Below are positions 35,711 through 43,503 of a stretch of DNA of 64,000 bases, in pieces. The notes under the pieces were generated by a model that had not been told where the DNA came from, ran no database searches, and saw nothing but the letters and a program-made list of their open reading frames with translations. Within the stretch, counting starts at the first letter, position 1. The number at the start of each line of letters is the position of its first letter. This DNA is from Bog-473 sp963753115 (GTDB taxonomy: Bacteria; Actinomycetota; Acidimicrobiia; Acidimicrobiales; RAAP-2). The translations under genes were made by a program, and so were the position numbers. The stretch covers positions 124,001 to 188,000 of the forward strand of contig CAVWBB010000021.1 in NCBI GenBank assembly GCA_963753115.1, written 5' to 3'.

Positions 35711-37072
35711 GTGATGCGTGCGACAGCAGAGCCAATGGAGGGAAACCTCGTCCGCCTGAGTGTGGAAGTGGACGAGCCCGAATTCGATCGAGCCCTCGGG
35801 GACGTGGTGCGCACGCTCGCGCAGCAGGTACGCGTGCCCGGTTTCAGGCCCGGCAAGGTGCCCCGCAAGGTGCTCGAGGCCCGTATGGGCGGCGCCGGCG
35901 CGTTGCGGGCCGAGGCGTTGCGTGAGTCGCTGCCCGACTTCTACGCCCGCGCCGTCGTCGACACTGAGCTCGACCCGATCGCGCAACCGGAGATCGACAT
36001 CACCGGCGGCGAGGAGAGCGGCGCGGTCACGTTCGACGCTGTCGTAGAAGTGCGCCCGATTGTCGCCATTCCGGGCTACGACGGCCTGCACGTCACGCTG
36101 CCGGGGCTCGCCGTGACCGAAGAAGAGGTGCAGAGCCAGCTCGACCGCCTGCGTGAGAACGACGCCGAGCTCGAGGTGGTGGACCGACCGGCCATCGACG
36201 GCGATCTGGTCACCATCGACCTGCACGGCAACGACGCCTCGGGCGCCGAGGTGGTCGGTGTCGACGACTACCTCTACGAGGTCGGGTCGGGCACGGTCGT
36301 CCCCGAGCTCGACAGCGAGCTGCACGGCGCCAAGGCCGGTGCGATCCTCGCCTTCGACGCCGCCAACCCGAACGAGCCTGAGGAGAACGTGGCCTTCCGG
36401 GTGCTCGTCAAGGAAGTGAAGGTCAAGAAGCTTCCCGAGGCCACCGATGAGTGGGCCGCCGAGAGCTCCGAGTTCGCGACCGTGGCCGAGCTGCGCTCGG
36501 ACATTGAGACGCGGATCGGCCGCGTCAAGCTGATGCAGAGTCAGATGGCGTTGCGCCAGAAGACGATCGAGGCGCTCTCCGAGCTTGTGGCCGACGAGGT
36601 GGTCCCCGAGGTCCTGGTCGATGCGGAGGTCAACGAGCGCCTCCACGACCTCCAGCACCGGTTGGAGGCCCAGAAGCTCGGGTTGGCCGAGTACTTCCAG
36701 GCCACCGGCACCTCGCCCGACGAGCTCCTGGGCGCCGTCCGCGTGGACGCCCTGGCCGCCGTCAAGGCTGACCTGGCGCTACGCGCCTTGGTCGAGGCCG
36801 AGGAGTTGACGCTCAGTGACGAGGAGCTCCTTGCCGAAATAGTGACCATGGCGGAGCGGATGGGCACCACCCCGACCGAATTGCGCCGCCAACTCGACAC
36901 GGCCGGCCGGACCGGCGCGGTACGCTCGGAACTGCGCAAAGGCAAGGCGCTGGAGTGGCTGTTGGACCACGTGGATCTCTTCGACGAAGAGGGCAACCCG
37001 ATGTCACGGGACGACCTCAAGGTAGATGCCTCGGGAGAGGGCGACGTCGAGGAGAACGAGGAGAGCGAGTGA
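35711..37072 (+). CDS. tig: trigger factor
   Basis: 453 residues. N-terminal ribosome-binding domain with the signature loop 'VPGFRPGKVPRKVLEARMG' (about residues 40-58), a central FKBP-type PPIase domain ('DGDLVTIDLHG', 'ELHGAKAGAILAFDA', about 155-240) and a helical C-terminal chaperone domain. Very acidic C-terminal tail (GEGDVEENEESE). Trigger factor binds the ribosome exit tunnel and chaperones nascent chains. It is followed by clpP with a 4-nt overlap (GTGA), the conserved tig-clpP-clpX order. Confidence 0.96.
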   Translation: MMRATAEPMEGNLVRLSVEVDEPEFDRALGDVVRTLAQQVRVPGFRPGKVPRKVLEARMGGAGALRAEALRESLPDFYARAVVDTELDPIAQPEIDITGGEESGAVTFDAVVEVRPIVAIPGYDGLHVTLPGLAVTEEEVQSQLDRLRENDAELEVVDRPAIDGDLVTIDLHGNDASGAEVVGVDDYLYEVGSGTVVPELDSELHGAKAGAILAFDAANPNEPEENVAFRVLVKEVKVKKLPEATDEWAAESSEFATVAELRSDIETRIGRVKLMQSQMALRQKTIEALSELVADEVVPEVLVDAEVNERLHDLQHRLEAQKLGLAEYFQATGTSPDELLGAVRVDALAAVKADLALRALVEAEELTLSDEELLAEIVTMAERMGTTPTELRRQLDTAGRTGAVRSELRKGKALEWLLDHVDLFDEEGNPMSRDDLKVDASGEGDVEENEESE

Positions 37073-37722
37073 AGATGCAGAGTCCCGGGGAGCCGATGAA
37101 GGCCTACAACTATCTGGTTCCGACCGTGATCGAGTCGTCCAACCGCGGCGAGCGGGCCTACGACCTGTACTCGCGGTTGCTGCGTGAGCGCATCATCTTC
37201 CTCGGCACACCGGTCGACGATGCGGTGGCAAACCTGGTCTGCGCCCAGATGCTCTTCTTGGAGTCCGAGGAGCCCGACAAGGACATCCACCTCTACATCA
37301 ACTCGCCCGGCGGCGAGATCACGGCGTTGTTCGCCATCTACGACACGCTGAAGTTCATCAAGGCGGACGTCTCCACCTTCTGCTTCGGGCAGGCGGCATC
37401 GGCGGCAGCGGTCCTGCTGGCGGCGGGTGCCAAGGGCAAGCGTTTCGCGCTGCCGCACGCACGCGTGCTGCTGCACCAGCCATGGGGCGGTGTCGAGGGT
37501 CAGGCCAGCGACATCGAGCTGCAGGCGAAGGAGATCCTCCGCATGCGCGACCTGCTCTCGGGCATGTTGGCCGAGGACACCGGGCAGACCCAGGAGAAGG
37601 TGGCCCAGGACACCGATCGCGATTTCATCATGACGGCGGAAGAGGCCGTGACGTACGGGATTATCGACGAAGTCATCACTGCGCGGACGGTGGCGCCACT
37701 CGAGGCCATCGGCGCCGCGTAG
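37069..37722 (+). CDS. clpP: ATP-dependent Clp protease proteolytic subunit
   Basis: 217 residues from GTG 37069; ATG 37075 and ATG 37096 are in frame, and the mature N-terminus is processed in this family. Catalytic triad: Ser in 'FGQAASAAAVLLAAG', His in 'RVLLHQPWGG', Asp in 'QDTDRDFIM'. 'LYINSPGGEITALFAIYDTL' is the conserved handle-region motif. The Ser motif GQAAS differs from the usual GMAAS and resembles actinobacterial ClpP1/P2 variation. Forms tetradecameric barrels that degrade proteins unfolded by ClpX, encoded next. Actinobacteria usually have a second clpP; none is in this window. Confidence 0.96.
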   Translation: MKMQSPGEPMKAYNYLVPTVIESSNRGERAYDLYSRLLRERIIFLGTPVDDAVANLVCAQMLFLESEEPDKDIHLYINSPGGEITALFAIYDTLKFIKADVSTFCFGQAASAAAVLLAAGAKGKRFALPHARVLLHQPWGGVEGQASDIELQAKEILRMRDLLSGMLAEDTGQTQEKVAQDTDRDFIMTAEEAVTYGIIDEVITARTVAPLEAIGAA

Positions 37723-37754
37723 GACGAACTGGCACGGACGGGAGAGGCGATCTG

Positions 37755-39032
37755 GTGGCGAAGTTCGGAGAGGGCGGGGATCTCGTCAAGTGCAGTTTCT
37801 GCGGCAAGACGCAGAAACAGGTCAAGAAGCTGATCGCCGGTCCGGGTGTCTACATCTGCGACGAGTGCATCGACCTGTGCAACGACATCATCGCCGAGGA
37901 GCGTGATGAGTCCACCGAGCTGAGCTTCGAGGACCTGCCCAAGCCGCGGGAGATCTTCGACTTCCTCAACGACTACGTGGTGGGGCAGGAGTACGCAAAG
38001 AAGATCCTCTCCGTGGCTGTCTACAACCACTACAAGCGGGTGCAGGCCGGCCCTCCGACCGCCGAGGACGGCGTGGAGCTGGCCAAGTCCAACATCCTCC
38101 TGCTCGGGCCCACGGGCTGCGGCAAGACCCTGCTGGCCCAGACACTGGCCCGCATGCTCAACGTCCCGTTCGCCATCGCGGATGCCACTGCCCTCACCGA
38201 GGCGGGCTACGTGGGCGAGGACGTCGAGAACATCCTCCTCAAGCTGATCCAGGCCGCCGACTACGACGTCAAGCGCGCCGAGACCGGCATCATCTACATC
38301 GACGAGATCGACAAGATCGCACGCAAGAGCGAGAACCCCTCCATCACCCGCGATGTGTCTGGCGAGGGCGTGCAGCAGGCGCTGCTGAAGATCCTCGAAG
38401 GCACCACGGCATCGGTGCCGCCCCAGGGCGGGCGCAAGCACCCGCACCAGGAATTCATCCAGATCGACACGACCAACATCCTCTTCATCTGCGGCGGGGC
38501 CTTCGCCGGGCTGGACAAGCTCATTGAGGGCCGGATCGGCAAGCGCGGCATCGGCTTCCGGGCCGAGGTGCACCGCAAGGACCGCGATGACGGCGAGATC
38601 CTCCGCCACGTGCTGCCCGAGGACCTCATCAAGTTCGGGCTGATTCCCGAGTTCATCGGTCGCCTGCCGGTCGTGAGCGCGGTCTCGCCGCTGTTCAAGG
38701 ACGCCCTGGTGCAGATCCTCGTGGAGCCGAAGAACGCCCTCACGAGGCAGTACGAGCGGGTGTTCGCGCTCGACAACGTGGAGCTCGAGTTCACCCCCGA
38801 CGCGCTCGAGGCCGTGGCCGAGCAGGCGCTGTTGCGGGGTACCGGCGCCCGTGGCCTGCGCGCCATCCTCGAAGAGGTCCTCCTCGATGTGATGTACGAC
38901 CTCCCCAGCCGCACCGACGTGGGCAAGTGCGTGGTGGACCGTTCGGTCGTGCTCGACCGTGTGGCCCCGACGCTGGTGCCGCTCGGAGGTGCGCCGGTCA
39001 AGTCGACCCGCTCGCGCCGCGCCGCGTCCTGA
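37755..39032 (+). CDS. clpX: ATP-dependent Clp protease ATP-binding subunit ClpX
   Basis: 425 residues from GTG 37755, preceded by GGAGAGG. N-terminal zinc-binding domain 'CSFCGKTQKQVKKLIAGPG ... CDECIDLC' (four Cys, residues 13-41), Walker A 'LLGPTGCGKTLLAQTL', 'EAGYVGEDVENILLKL', Walker B 'IIYIDEIDKIARK', pore loop 'GYVG', sensor/box VII 'FIPEFIGRLP-like' and sensor 2 'GTGARGLRAILEEVLLDVMY'. Hexameric unfoldase that feeds ClpP. 32 nt downstream of clpP, same operon. Confidence 0.97.
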   Translation: MAKFGEGGDLVKCSFCGKTQKQVKKLIAGPGVYICDECIDLCNDIIAEERDESTELSFEDLPKPREIFDFLNDYVVGQEYAKKILSVAVYNHYKRVQAGPPTAEDGVELAKSNILLLGPTGCGKTLLAQTLARMLNVPFAIADATALTEAGYVGEDVENILLKLIQAADYDVKRAETGIIYIDEIDKIARKSENPSITRDVSGEGVQQALLKILEGTTASVPPQGGRKHPHQEFIQIDTTNILFICGGAFAGLDKLIEGRIGKRGIGFRAEVHRKDRDDGEILRHVLPEDLIKFGLIPEFIGRLPVVSAVSPLFKDALVQILVEPKNALTRQYERVFALDNVELEFTPDALEAVAEQALLRGTGARGLRAILEEVLLDVMYDLPSRTDVGKCVVDRSVVLDRVAPTLVPLGGAPVKSTRSRRAAS

Positions 39033-39052
39033 CCGAACCGGAGCCGGTTCCC

Positions 39053-40411
39053 GTGGTCGAACCGGACGTTCCGTCCTTCGCCGGGGTCGGGGACGCCGTC
39101 GCCTGGCTCGACAGCCACGTCGACTTCGAGTCCACCATGCCTCGCCGCCGCTCCCTGCCGACACTCGACCGCATGCAGGCGCTCACCGCTCTGCTCGGCG
39201 AGCCCCAGGACGCCATCCCGTCGATCCACATCACCGGCACGAACGGCAAGGGATCGACCTCGGCCATGGCGACGTCGCTGCTCATGGCCAAGGGCTTGAC
39301 GGTGGGCACGTACACGAGCCCCAACCTGCACGCCGTGGCGGAGCGACTGGCCCACAACGGTGAGCCGATCGACGACCGGTCCCTGACCGACGTCCTCGGC
39401 GAGCTGGCCCTGCTGGAGACAGTGCTGCCCGAGAAGCCGACCCGGTTCGAGCTGTTGACGGCCGCCGCGCTTTCGTGGTTCTCCACCGAGGCGGTCGACG
39501 CCATGGTGATCGAGGTTGGTCTCGGGGGGACGTGGGACTGCACCAACGTGGTGCACGGCGACGTGGCGGTGCTGACCAACGTGAGCTTCGACCACACCGA
39601 CGTCCTCGGCCCGACGCTCGAGGGGATCGCCTCCGACAAGGCAGGCATCATTGAGCCCGGGAGCCGGGTCGTGGTGGGGGAGATGGACCCGGAGCTGGCT
39701 GCCATCATCACCAGGCGGGCCGAGGAGGTCGGGGCGTCGTCGATCTGGGTGGCGGGACGGGACTTCGGATCCGAGTCCAACCGGCTCGCCGTGGGCGGGC
39801 GGGTGGTGACGCTGTGGACCCCGGGCGGACGCTACGAGGACGTGCTGGTGCCGCTGCACGGTGCCCACCAAGGCCGGAACGCGTCAGTCGCGTTGGCGGC
39901 CGTCGAGGCGTTCTTCGGGGATCCGCTCGCCCCCGAGATCGTCGAGGAAGGACTGGCCGCGGTGCGCGTGCCGGGCCGTCTGGAGGTCCTCGGTCGTCGG
40001 CCACTGTTGCTCGTGGACGGCGCGCACAACGCCGCGGGCATGGCTGCGTTGGCCGACGCGCTGACGGAAGAGTTCGCCGTCGACGGTACGTCAGTCGCCG
40101 TCGTGGGCATGCTGTCGGGACGCGACCCGTCGGCGATGTTGGCGCCCTTGGCATCCATCGGCGTGGCGACGGTCATCGCGTGCGAACCGGACTCGCCGCG
40201 CGCCATGCCTGTCGCCGCGGTCTCCGAAGCCGGTCGCGCGCTCGGGTTGTCCGTCTACGAGGAACCCGACGTGTCGAACGCGCTACGCGTGGCGCGCGGC
40301 ATGGTCGACGCGGATGGTCTCGTCGTGGTGGCGGGGTCGCTCTACGTGGTGGGTGCCGCCCGGGCCGAGGCGCTGGCCGCGTCCGTCCCGTGGGAGGAAG
40401 CGGGACGCTGA
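39053..40411 (+). CDS. folC: bifunctional folylpolyglutamate synthase / dihydrofolate synthase
   Basis: 452 residues from GTG 39053, 20 nt after clpX. P-loop 'HITGTNGKGSTSAMA' (about residues 60-74), 'GTYTSPNLHAVAERL', 'VIEVGLGGTWDCTNVV' and 'NVSFDHTDVLGPTLEGIASD', followed by the C-terminal Mur-ligase-like domain ('RLEVLGRRPLLLVDGAHNAAG', where the Asp-Gly-Ala-His-Asn block is a FolC signature). Adds glutamates to folate in one-carbon metabolism. A heptamer tandem repeat follows its stop. Confidence 0.95.
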   Translation: MVEPDVPSFAGVGDAVAWLDSHVDFESTMPRRRSLPTLDRMQALTALLGEPQDAIPSIHITGTNGKGSTSAMATSLLMAKGLTVGTYTSPNLHAVAERLAHNGEPIDDRSLTDVLGELALLETVLPEKPTRFELLTAAALSWFSTEAVDAMVIEVGLGGTWDCTNVVHGDVAVLTNVSFDHTDVLGPTLEGIASDKAGIIEPGSRVVVGEMDPELAAIITRRAEEVGASSIWVAGRDFGSESNRLAVGGRVVTLWTPGGRYEDVLVPLHGAHQGRNASVALAAVEAFFGDPLAPEIVEEGLAAVRVPGRLEVLGRRPLLLVDGAHNAAGMAALADALTEEFAVDGTSVAVVGMLSGRDPSAMLAPLASIGVATVIACEPDSPRAMPVAAVSEAGRALGLSVYEEPDVSNALRVARGMVDADGLVVVAGSLYVVGAARAEALAASVPWEEAGR

Positions 40412-40453
40412 GGTCGCCGGTCGCCGGTCGCCGGTCGCCGGTCGCCGGTCGCC
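40412..40453. repeat. six tandem copies of a 7-bp unit (GGTCGCC)
   Basis: Exact 6 x 7 bp, directly after the folC stop and before ndk, followed by a degenerate copy (GGAAGGCGGTCGG). Probably a slippage-generated simple repeat. Its unit length would shift frames if it were coding, but it is intergenic. Confidence 0.9.
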
Positions 40454-40486
40454 GGAAGGCGGTCGGACCTGTCCCCAGTCGTTGTG

Positions 40487-40492
40487 TAGTGT
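40487..40492 (+). promoter_or_regulatory. -10-like hexamer for ndk, leaderless arrangement
   Basis: TAGTGT, 9 nt before GTG 40502; no ribosome-binding site in between. Confidence 0.4.
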
Positions 40493-40501
40493 CCACCCCT
40501 C

Positions 40502-40918
40502 GTGGACCGCACCCTTGTCATTGTGAAGCCCGACGGCGTCGAGCGGGGCCTGGCCGGCGAAGTGTTGAGCCGCCTGGAGCGCAAGAAGCTGCGCCTCGTG
40601 GCGGCCGAGCTCCGGACGATCACCAAAGAAGTCGCCGAGACCCACTACGCCGAGCACTCGGAGCGGCCGTTCTTCAGCGACCTGGTCGCCTTCATCACAC
40701 GCTCACCCGCGTTGATCATGGTGGTCGAGGGCCCGAAGGACACCTTCGCCGTGGTCCGCCTGATGATGGGAACCACCAATCCCGCCGAAGCCGCTCCAGG
40801 CACCCTCCGCGGCGACTTTGCGATCGAGACGACCGAGAACCTGGTGCACGGCTCCGACTCCCACGAGTCGGCAGCACGGGAAATCGCCCTCTTCTTCCCG
40901 GCCCTGGGCGCCTCATAA
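40502..40918 (+). CDS. ndk: nucleoside diphosphate kinase
   Basis: 138 residues, the standard length. 'RTLVIVKPDGVERGLAGEVL' (nucleotide-binding Lys), 'HYAEHSERPFFSDLVAFI', 'LMMGTTNPAEAAPGTLRGDF' and the phosphohistidine motif 'NLVHGSDSHESAAREI'. Transfers gamma-phosphate between NTPs and NDPs. Encoded between folC and mreB on the same strand; the GTG start is supported by the -10-like TAGTGT just upstream. Confidence 0.96.
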   Translation: MDRTLVIVKPDGVERGLAGEVLSRLERKKLRLVAAELRTITKEVAETHYAEHSERPFFSDLVAFITRSPALIMVVEGPKDTFAVVRLMMGTTNPAEAAPGTLRGDFAIETTENLVHGSDSHESAAREIALFFPALGAS

Positions 40919-40925
40919 GCGCACG

Positions 40926-40944
40926 CACCGGGCCAACGCCGGTG
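40926..40944 (+). terminator. weak hairpin after ndk
   Basis: CACCGG (40926-40931) pairs with CCGGTG (40939-40944) over a 7-nt loop, followed by TAATT. Stem only 6 bp and no T-run, so termination would be partial. Confidence 0.3.
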
Positions 40945-41079
40945 TAATTGCAGGCCAGATCAGCGTTCTGCGCCGTCCGCCTTGTGGACCCCCTCGCGTT
41001 CCCATAGCCTGTGGGCGCACCATCACGGGCGCCGGTCATCATCGACGCCCATCAGGAATTCCTCGGGAGTGCTCCAACT

Positions 41080-42111
41080 ATGGCCGAAAATCGCCTTTCC
41101 CTCCTTGGTCGTGACATGGCTGTCGACCTTGGAACTGCGAACACGCTGGTGTACGTCCGCGGCCGCGGGATCGTGCTCAACGAGCCGTCCGTGGTCGCCG
41201 TCGACATCAAGGACGGCCGACCACTCGCCGTCGGGGCAGAGGCGAAGCGCATGATCGGACGAACGCCGTCGAACATCCAGGCCATCCGTCCCCTCAAGGA
41301 CGGGGTCATCGCCGACTTCGAGATCTGCGAGAAGATGTTGCGCTACTTCATCCATCGGGTGCACCAGCGCCGTTTTGCCAAGCCGCGCATGGTCATCTGC
41401 GTCCCGTCGGGCATCACCGGTGTGGAGCGGCGCGCCGTGATGGAAGCAGCCGAGTACGCCGGCGCCCGTCGCGCCTACATCATTGAGGAGCCCATGGCCG
41501 CGGCCATCGGCGCCGGCCTCCCCGTGCACGAGCCGACCGGCAACATGGTCGTCGACATCGGTGGCGGCACCACGGAGGTCGCCGTCATTTCGCTCGGCGG
41601 CATCGTGACGAGCCAGTCGGTGCGCATCGGTGGCGACGAACTCGACGAAGCGATCGTCTCGTTCGTGAAGAAGGAGTTCAGCCTCGCGCTCGGTGAGCGC
41701 ACCGCAGAGGAGATCAAGATCACTCTCGGCTCGGCGTATCCGTTGGAGCAGGAGCTGCACGCGGAAATCCGCGGCCGCGACCTCGTGAGCGGACTCCCGA
41801 AGACGATCGTCGTCTCCACCGAGGAGATCAGGCGAGCCATCGAAGAGCCCGTGTCGGCCATCATCGACGCGGTGAAGGTCACGCTGGACCGGACCCCTCC
41901 GGAGTTGGCAGCCGACATCATGGAGCAAGGGATCGTGTTGACCGGCGGCGGCGCCCTGCTGCACGGGCTGGAATCCCGTCTGCAGCACGAGACGGGCATG
42001 CCGATCGTCGTGGCCAGGGACCCGTTGAACTGTGTCGCCATCGGCAGCGGGCAGTGCCTGGAAGAGTTCGAAGCGCTGAAGCGGGTGCTGATCACCACTT
42101 CTACTCGCTGA
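41080..42111 (+). CDS. mreB: rod shape-determining protein MreB
   Basis: 343 residues from ATG 41080 (MAENRLSLLGRDM). Actin-fold phosphate-1 motif 'AVDLGTANTLVYVRGRGIVL', 'RPLKDGVIADFEICEKML', 'CVPSGITGVERRAVMEAA', phosphate-2 'VVDIGGGTTEVAVISLGGIV' and adenosine motif 'GIVLTGGGALLHGL'. Cytoskeletal filament that directs lateral cell-wall synthesis. The first gene of mreB-mreC-mreD-mrdA. Presence of this set implies rod-type elongation, unlike polar-growing mycobacteria that lack MreB. Confidence 0.97.
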   Translation: MAENRLSLLGRDMAVDLGTANTLVYVRGRGIVLNEPSVVAVDIKDGRPLAVGAEAKRMIGRTPSNIQAIRPLKDGVIADFEICEKMLRYFIHRVHQRRFAKPRMVICVPSGITGVERRAVMEAAEYAGARRAYIIEEPMAAAIGAGLPVHEPTGNMVVDIGGGTTEVAVISLGGIVTSQSVRIGGDELDEAIVSFVKKEFSLALGERTAEEIKITLGSAYPLEQELHAEIRGRDLVSGLPKTIVVSTEEIRRAIEEPVSAIIDAVKVTLDRTPPELAADIMEQGIVLTGGGALLHGLESRLQHETGMPIVVARDPLNCVAIGSGQCLEEFEALKRVLITTSTR

Positions 42112-42133
42112 TCGATCGACCGGTTTCTCCTGG

Positions 42134-42970
42134 GTGCCTCGGTCCCGGCGGTCGCGCCGCACCCTGACGGTCATCGTCCTGGTCGTGCTCTCGCTGTCAC
42201 TGATCTCGATCGACCAAAACGGGCGGACCCACAGCCTGACCTCCGGGGTGAAGTCGGTCGCCAACGACGTGTACGCACCACTCCGTCAAGGTGTTCTCGA
42301 CATCATCAGTCCCATCGGGAACTTCTTTTCCGGCGCTTTCAACTACGGTTCGGTCCAGGCCCAGAACGAGCGGTTGGAGCGCACGCTCGGCCAACTGCGC
42401 GCCGCCCAGCTCGAACAGGCCTTCGAGAAGAACCAGTTGCGCGAGATCACTGCGCTGCAGAACCTTCCCTTCCTGCAATCGCTGCCGACCGTCACCGCGC
42501 AGACCCAGGACGAGTACTCGTCCAACTTCACGGCAACGATCACGCTGGACAAAGGTCGCGCCGACGGTGTCGACGTCGGCTATCCGGTTGTCGGTGCGGG
42601 GGGCTTGGTGGGCCAGGTGATCCAGTCGTTCCACCACACCTCCGTCGTCCGCCTGATCACCGACGGGCAGTCGAAGGTAGGTGTGACGTTCGGCCCGACC
42701 AACCAGTACACCGGCATCGTCGACGGGCAGGGTCCGGCGAGCTCCATGACGGCGGACCTCGTGACGCCGGGCACCCCGTTGCGCAAGGGCGAACCCATGT
42801 ACACCAGCAGCCTCGATGCGGCAGCCTTCCCTGCCGGCATCCCGGTCGCCATCGTGAAGAAGTTCCATACCGCGGCCGGGGCGAACCAGGAGACCATTAC
42901 CGTCGACCCCGCAGCCGATTTGAGCCAGCTGGCATACGTCGACGTCGTCCAGTGGGTGCCCTCCCCATGA
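42134..42970 (+). CDS. mreC: rod shape-determining protein MreC
   Basis: 278 residues from GTG 42134. A short basic cytoplasmic N-terminus, one transmembrane helix (TVIVLVVLSLSLISI), a coiled coil (VQAQNERLERTLGQLRAAQL) and the beta-barrel MreC core ('TITLDKGRADGVDVGYPVVG', 'GLVGQVIQSFHHTSVVRLIT'). Scaffolds the elongasome in the periplasmic-side space. 22 nt after mreB; stop overlaps mreD start. Confidence 0.94.
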   Translation: MPRSRRSRRTLTVIVLVVLSLSLISIDQNGRTHSLTSGVKSVANDVYAPLRQGVLDIISPIGNFFSGAFNYGSVQAQNERLERTLGQLRAAQLEQAFEKNQLREITALQNLPFLQSLPTVTAQTQDEYSSNFTATITLDKGRADGVDVGYPVVGAGGLVGQVIQSFHHTSVVRLITDGQSKVGVTFGPTNQYTGIVDGQGPASSMTADLVTPGTPLRKGEPMYTSSLDAAAFPAGIPVAIVKKFHTAAGANQETITVDPAADLSQLAYVDVVQWVPSP

Positions 42971-43503
42971 CCGGGCGCTCCATGCTCCGGGTGGCGCTGG
43001 TGATCTTCGTTGTGCTGATGGTCCAGCAGACGGTCATGGTGGCCCTGCGCATCCGCGGCGCCCACCCGGACCTGCTCTGGCTCCTGCCCATCACCGCGGC
43101 GCTGCTCGACGGGCCCGAGACGGGTGCCATTGTCGGGTTCTGGGCCGGGCTGTCCTTCGACCTCGTGCTCCCCACGCCCTTTGGGCTGTCCGCCCTGGTC
43201 GGGTGCCTGCTCGGCTACTCCGTCGGCGCCCTGACGACGGCGGCGGACCCCCGCGCCGCCTGGCTCAAGCCGGTGGCCGCGCTCGCGGGGAGCGTTGCAG
43301 CGGACATGCTGTTCGCCGTGCTCGGAGCGATTCTCGGACAAGGTGAGATGGTGCAGGTGGACTTCCTCGCCCTGATCCTGGTGGTTGGCATCTCCAGCGT
43401 GGTGCTCGTTCTCCCCGTCAACCGGATGATGCGATGGGCCCTGGCCGGTGAGAGCAACCGCCGCTCGCTCGTTCCCGCCCAGGCCGACAGCAGGGCGTGG
43501 TGA
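42967..43503 (+). CDS. mreD: rod shape-determining protein MreD
   Basis: 178 residues from ATG 42967 within the mreC stop (ATGA). Five or so membrane helices; 'PDLLWLLPITAALLDGPETG', 'GFWAGLSFDLVLPTPFGLSA' and 'ALVGCLLGYSVGAL' are the MreD pattern. Membrane partner of MreC in the elongasome. The stop overlaps the mrdA start. Confidence 0.92.
   Translation: MTGRSMLRVALVIFVVLMVQQTVMVALRIRGAHPDLLWLLPITAALLDGPETGAIVGFWAGLSFDLVLPTPFGLSALVGCLLGYSVGALTTAADPRAAWLKPVAALAGSVAADMLFAVLGAILGQGEMVQVDFLALILVVGISSVVLVLPVNRMMRWALAGESNRRSLVPAQADSRAW

Noticed and set aside
40412..40453. CRISPR or integron-like array
   Set aside because: Seven-base units with no spacers; a simple tandem repeat.
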